16,258 nt of DNA from DAOUMU01 sp034409055 (lineage in GTDB: Bacteria; Chloroflexota; Anaerolineae; 4572-78; J111): contig DAOUMU010000202.1 of assembly GCA_034409055.1 (NCBI GenBank), positions 1 through 16,258 on the forward strand, in the 5' to 3' direction. The notes beneath the pieces are model-generated. The model was not told the origin of the DNA, searched no databases, and saw only the letters and a program-made list of their open reading frames with translations. Positions 13,960-16,258 of this stretch are shown here, piece after piece. How positions within the stretch are numbered: the stretch's first letter is position 1; each line of letters starts with the position of its first letter. A program made the position numbers and the translations under genes.

Positions 13960-13988
13960 GAGATTGGAGATTAGGAGATTGGAGATTA
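13960..13988. repeat. Short tandem repeat of GAGATTGGAGATTA units
   Basis: GAGATTGGAGATTA (13960-13973) is followed by GGAGATTGGAGATTA (13974-13988). It is the same sequence type as the tract inside the ligase gene at 2384-2410. It lies in the 58-bp gap between the second permease gene and the first oxidoreductase gene, just upstream of the latter's ribosome binding site. Confidence 0.7.
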
Positions 13989-13996
13989 TAAAATCT

Positions 13997-14848
13997 CTAC
14001 TTCACAGCCCCAGAAGTCAGACCACGAATGAGCTGGCGGGAGAAAATAATATACAAAATCAAGATGGGTATCATAGCCAGGGTTAAAGAAGACAGGACAG
14101 CGTTCCAGTCGCTGATAAATTGACCGAGAAACTGTTGGGCCCCGTAAGTAACTGTTTTGGTCGACTCGCCCGGAGCGAGGACGAGCGGAAACCAGAGATC
14201 GTTCCAGACGGGAATCATGACAAAAACCGCCACCGTGGCCACAGCCGGCCTGACCAGCGGTAAGATGAGCCAGAAAATACGGTATTCGCTGGCCCCATCA
14301 ATACGGGCTGCTTCTTTTAACTCTGTGGGGACCTGTCGCATAAACTGTTGCAACACAAAAATAGCCAGGGGTAATCCCATAGCCGTGTAAACCAAAATCA
14401 GGGCGGTCAGGGTATTGATGAGACCCATAGCCACTACCAGGCGCAAGATACTGACGGTCCCCAGACGAATGGGGATCATAATTCCCAGGGCCAGGTAAAG
14501 CCCCATAAGGGTATTGCCGGGAAATTTGTATTCGGATAGAGCATAGGCAGCCATGGCCCCGGTCAACAGGATTAAAAACATGGCACCGAGCGTAACAACC
14601 AGGCTATTAACAAAATACCACTGAAAGTTTGAGCGTTCAAATACAGTGTTGTAACCTATCATACTAAATGTGTCTGAAAGGGGAGGCAAATAGGGCGCAT
14701 TGAAAATAGCCTTGCGACTTTTGAACGAATTAATGAGTATGAGGATGATGGGAAAAATTGCAAACAAGGTATAGGTCAACAGCACAAGATGGGGCGCAAT
14801 ATCCTGACTGATTTTGTGATAATAACTTGAAGCGGAACTGTTCTTCAC
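13997..14848 (-). CDS. Carbohydrate ABC transporter permease, MalG type
   Basis: This is a 283-residue inner-membrane permease with six predicted membrane segments and the cytoplasmic EAA loop KEAARIDGASEYRIFWLILP (178-197) that docks on the ATPase. It begins with GTG 14848, eight bases after GGGGAGG. The N-terminal segment (LVLLTYTLFAIFPIILILINSFK) and the C-terminal end RGLTSGAVK are typical of CUT1 subunits of this size. It follows the MalF-type gene by 14 bp. With that gene it forms the heterodimeric channel for a sugar imported via the binding protein encoded upstream. The ATPase gene is not in this window and is probably encoded elsewhere, as is common for CUT1 systems. Confidence 0.92.
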   Translation of the reverse strand: MKNSSASSYYHKISQDIAPHLVLLTYTLFAIFPIILILINSFKSRKAIFNAPYLPPLSDTFSMIGYNTVFERSNFQWYFVNSLVVTLGAMFLILLTGAMAAYALSEYKFPGNTLMGLYLALGIMIPIRLGTVSILRLVVAMGLINTLTALILVYTAMGLPLAIFVLQQFMRQVPTELKEAARIDGASEYRIFWLILPLVRPAVATVAVFVMIPVWNDLWFPLVLAPGESTKTVTYGAQQFLGQFISDWNAVLSSLTLAMIPILILYIIFSRQLIRGLTSGAVK

Positions 14849-14862
14849 GATCTCTACCTCCC

Positions 14863-15807
14863 CTAGATTTCATACGTCGTAATGCGGCGTTGCCAACCAA
14901 ACAGGTAGAGCAAAACACCGATCAGGATAATCAAGAACATCATAGCTGCCACCGTCGCTCCCATCGTTTGATTGCCCAATTGAAGTTGAAAGCCGAAGAA
15001 AGTTCGATGGAAAAACGTGCCAAGAATGTCGGTGGAGAAATTGGGACCGGCCAGCGCTCCCTGGGTGGTATAAATCAAATCAAAGGCGTTGAAATTACCC
15101 ACATAAGTCAATATCGTAACGATGCCGACGGTGGGCAGAATGAGGGGGAACTTGATGCGCCAGAAGATAGTCCAGGGCGTTGCTCCATCTACATAAGCAG
15201 CTTCAATCAACTCGTCCGGGATGCCGAGTAGGGCCGCATAGAATAACATCATGGGGATGCCCACAAATTGCCAAACTGAAATCAGAGAGAGGGTGATAAG
15301 GGCCGAACTTTCCAGGCCCAGCCATGGCTTAAAAAACTGCTCCACCCCCACCAAACTCATCAAGCCTTCGGATATGCCCCACAGCGGGCTCAGGATGAGT
15401 TGCCAGATGAAGCCGACAATAACAAATGAGAGCATTGTGGGCATAAAGAGCATGGTGCGGTAGGTGTTTCGCCAGCGTAACTGGCGGGCGCTGAGCAGAG
15501 CCGCCAACAGCAGCCCGACGGGATTTTGGACAAGCATGTGGACAAGAAAGAAGATAAAGTTGTTTTTCAAGGCCCCCCAAAATCGCTCCGACCATAATTC
15601 ATCGGTCAAGAGGGTAATGTAGTTTTGAAATCCAACAAATATTTCATTTCCTTGCTCACTACTGATCGTAAACAAACTCAGACGCAACGAGTCGGCCAGA
15701 GGATAGATCATAAACAGGGTATAAATCAGGGTAGCCGGAGCCAAAAAGACGATGATATGGGTTGGAAATGGTTTCCGACTACGTCGTTTAGCAGGTGTTT
15801 GTTGCAT
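14863..15807 (-). CDS. Carbohydrate ABC transporter permease, MalF type
   Basis: This is a 314-residue permease with a basic cytoplasmic N terminus (AKRRSRKPFPTH), six membrane segments and the EAA loop IEAAYVDGATPWTIFWRIKF (201-220). Its pairing with the MalG-type gene downstream shows a CUT1 sugar importer. The frame is open to a TTG at 15828, but the strong GGAGGAGGG at 15809-15817 immediately precedes ATG 15807 and lies inside that extension, so I place the start at 15807. The preceding gap holds a palindromic element and a stem-loop after the binding-protein gene. Confidence 0.92.
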   Translation of the reverse strand: MQQTPAKRRSRKPFPTHIIVFLAPATLIYTLFMIYPLADSLRLSLFTISSEQGNEIFVGFQNYITLLTDELWSERFWGALKNNFIFFLVHMLVQNPVGLLLAALLSARQLRWRNTYRTMLFMPTMLSFVIVGFIWQLILSPLWGISEGLMSLVGVEQFFKPWLGLESSALITLSLISVWQFVGIPMMLFYAALLGIPDELIEAAYVDGATPWTIFWRIKFPLILPTVGIVTILTYVGNFNAFDLIYTTQGALAGPNFSTDILGTFFHRTFFGFQLQLGNQTMGATVAAMMFLIILIGVLLYLFGWQRRITTYEI

Positions 15808-15808
15808 A

Positions 15809-15817
15809 CCCTCCTCC
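15809..15817 (-). promoter_or_regulatory. Strong ribosome binding site of the MalF-type permease
   Basis: GGAGGAGGG on the minus strand ends one base before ATG 15807, with its GGAGG core five bases away. It decides against the upstream TTG start at 15828, which would translate through it. Confidence 0.7.
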
Positions 15818-15852
15818 AGATTTGGCAAGTTTTGAAAAGCCGTCAGAACTCT

Positions 15853-15994
15853 TCATTACCCGACATTACAAATCAGAAACCAGGTTTTTCACTGACAAAG
15901 GCCCTTGAACTGGCCTGGAAAGTTCGAAAAACAACCTTTTTGGCTTGCTCAGACGACAAAAAACCTGGTTTCTCTGTCCATGTCGGGTAGTAAG
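15853..15994. mobile_element. MITE-like palindromic element with flanking direct repeats
   Basis: The left arm has TACCCGACAT (15857-15866) then AGAAACCAGGTTTTT; the right arm has AAAAAACCTGGTTTCTC then ATGTCGGGTA (15980-15989). The outermost bases (CTTCAT on the left, CTTAC on the right in reverse complement) also partly match. CAGAACTCT occurs on both sides (15844-15852 and 15995-16003), a 7-9 bp direct repeat fitting a target-site duplication, although the exact junction is blurred by a few bases. It is non-coding. Confidence 0.65.
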
Positions 15995-16048
15995 CAGAAC
16001 TCTATATTTAAATCAGTAGGATACTAGAATCCCCGCACTAAATCAAAT

Positions 16049-16079
16049 ATCGGGGCGGGTGTGTGAAGCCCGCCCCGAT
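16049..16079 (-). terminator. GC-rich stem-loop after the solute-binding-protein gene
   Basis: ATCGGGGCGGG (16049-16059) and CCCGCCCCGAT (16069-16079) form a perfect 11-bp stem with a 9-base loop, starting about 40 bases after the stop codon at 16118. On the minus strand it is followed only by ATTTGATTT, a weak U-tract, so it is better read as an attenuator or mRNA 3'-end stabiliser between binding-protein and permease genes than as a full terminator. Confidence 0.65.
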
Positions 16080-16117
16080 TCTACACTTGACAATCCAATG
16101 GGGCTGTCTCTACATCA

Positions 16118-16258
16118 CTATTGTTGCGGTTCGTACCACTTCTCCAGGCCCTCTTGAATTTGTTGGGCGGCTTCTTCGGGAGTAAGGGTACCGTTGATGA
16201 CCTGGGCGCTGACGCCCCACAGTTCATTCTCCAGGTTGGGCTCACCCCGGGACAAAAT
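16118..16258 (-). CDS. Sugar ABC transporter solute-binding protein, C-terminal fragment
   Basis: Only the last 46 codons are in the window; the gene continues beyond its right edge. The visible end, ELWGVSAQVINGTLTPEEAA followed by QQIQEGLEKWYEPQQ and a TAG stop, is the typical C-terminal helix of family 1 extracellular solute-binding proteins. Its position directly upstream of MalF- and MalG-type permeases on the same strand supports this. It should capture the sugar outside the membrane and deliver it to the two permeases. Confidence 0.82.
   Translation of the reverse strand: MLSRGEPNLENELWGVSAQVINGTLTPEEAAQQIQEGLEKWYEPQQ

Larger units (their letters stand above)
15808..16117. other. Gap between binding-protein and permease genes
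   Basis: This 310-base gap in an otherwise tight operon contains, in transcription order (minus), a GC-rich stem-loop (16049-16079), a palindromic MITE-like element (~15853-15994), and the permease ribosome binding site. No open frame in it is convincing. Confidence 0.6.

Noticed and set aside
13960..13988. Tandem GATTGGAGATT units as a CRISPR array
   Set aside because: There are only two units, contiguous and without unique spacers, and no cas genes nearby.
15808..15828. TTG start for the MalF-type permease
   Set aside because: The extension would translate the GGAGGAGGG ribosome binding site that serves ATG 15807.

Overview
The window looks like a chromosomal segment of a filamentous or environmental Chloroflexota-type bacterium (Anaerolineae-like). 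This is inferred from gene style only: a long secreted-domain/O-antigen-ligase fusion, a CUT1 sugar ABC operon with two Gfo/Idh/MocA dehydrogenases, Pro/Thr-rich linkers in exported proteins, and many small dispersed palindromic and G-rich repeats. No rRNA, tRNA, CRISPR array or transposase gene was seen. Almost everything is on the minus strand; the only well supported plus-strand gene is a membrane-anchored molybdopterin oxidoreductase.

Layout. 1-490: AT-rich sequence with no supported gene and one hairpin. 491-1111 (-): a putative regulator with a LexA-type winged helix at its C terminus; a perfect 22-bp palindrome sits just upstream of its start. 1180-4386 (-): a 1068-aa membrane protein joining a glycosidase-like TIM barrel (catalytic nucleophile apparently replaced by Ala), a beta domain and a C-terminal O-antigen-ligase/polymerase domain; two small repeats are inserted in frame. 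4662-5117 (-): a small secreted protein of unknown function with a strong terminator and a structured leader. 5758-7392 (+): a polytopic sulfite-oxidase-family molybdoenzyme. 7524-9827 and 9837-10487 (-): a two-gene unit encoding a secreted Pro/Thr-linker protein and a fusion of a type-I periplasmic binding domain to a pentameric ligand-gated ion channel. 10808-16258 (-): a sugar uptake and catabolism cluster, in transcription order a solute-binding protein (only its C-terminal 46 residues are in the window), two permeases, two Gfo/Idh/MocA oxidoreductases and a SIS-domain sugar-phosphate isomerase/deaminase.

How the parts work together. The sugar cluster is a classical importer (the ATPase is not in the window) followed by oxidoreductases and a GlmS-isomerase-like enzyme that keeps the Glu, His and Lys positions expected of an amino-sugar-phosphate isomerase or deaminase, so an amino sugar or derivative is a reasonable substrate. 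The channel fusion plus its secreted partner look like a ligand-sensing ion-channel receptor: an extracytoplasmic binding domain of the kind used for amino acids, placed in front of a Cys-loop-type channel. This is the most striking system in the window.

Three short palindromic elements (5600-5727, 10610-10733, about 15853-15994) have terminal inverted repeats and flanking direct repeats of 7-9 bp. They look like non-autonomous miniature transposable elements, placed in the leader of the molybdoenzyme gene, between the sugar and channel units, and between the binding-protein and permease genes.
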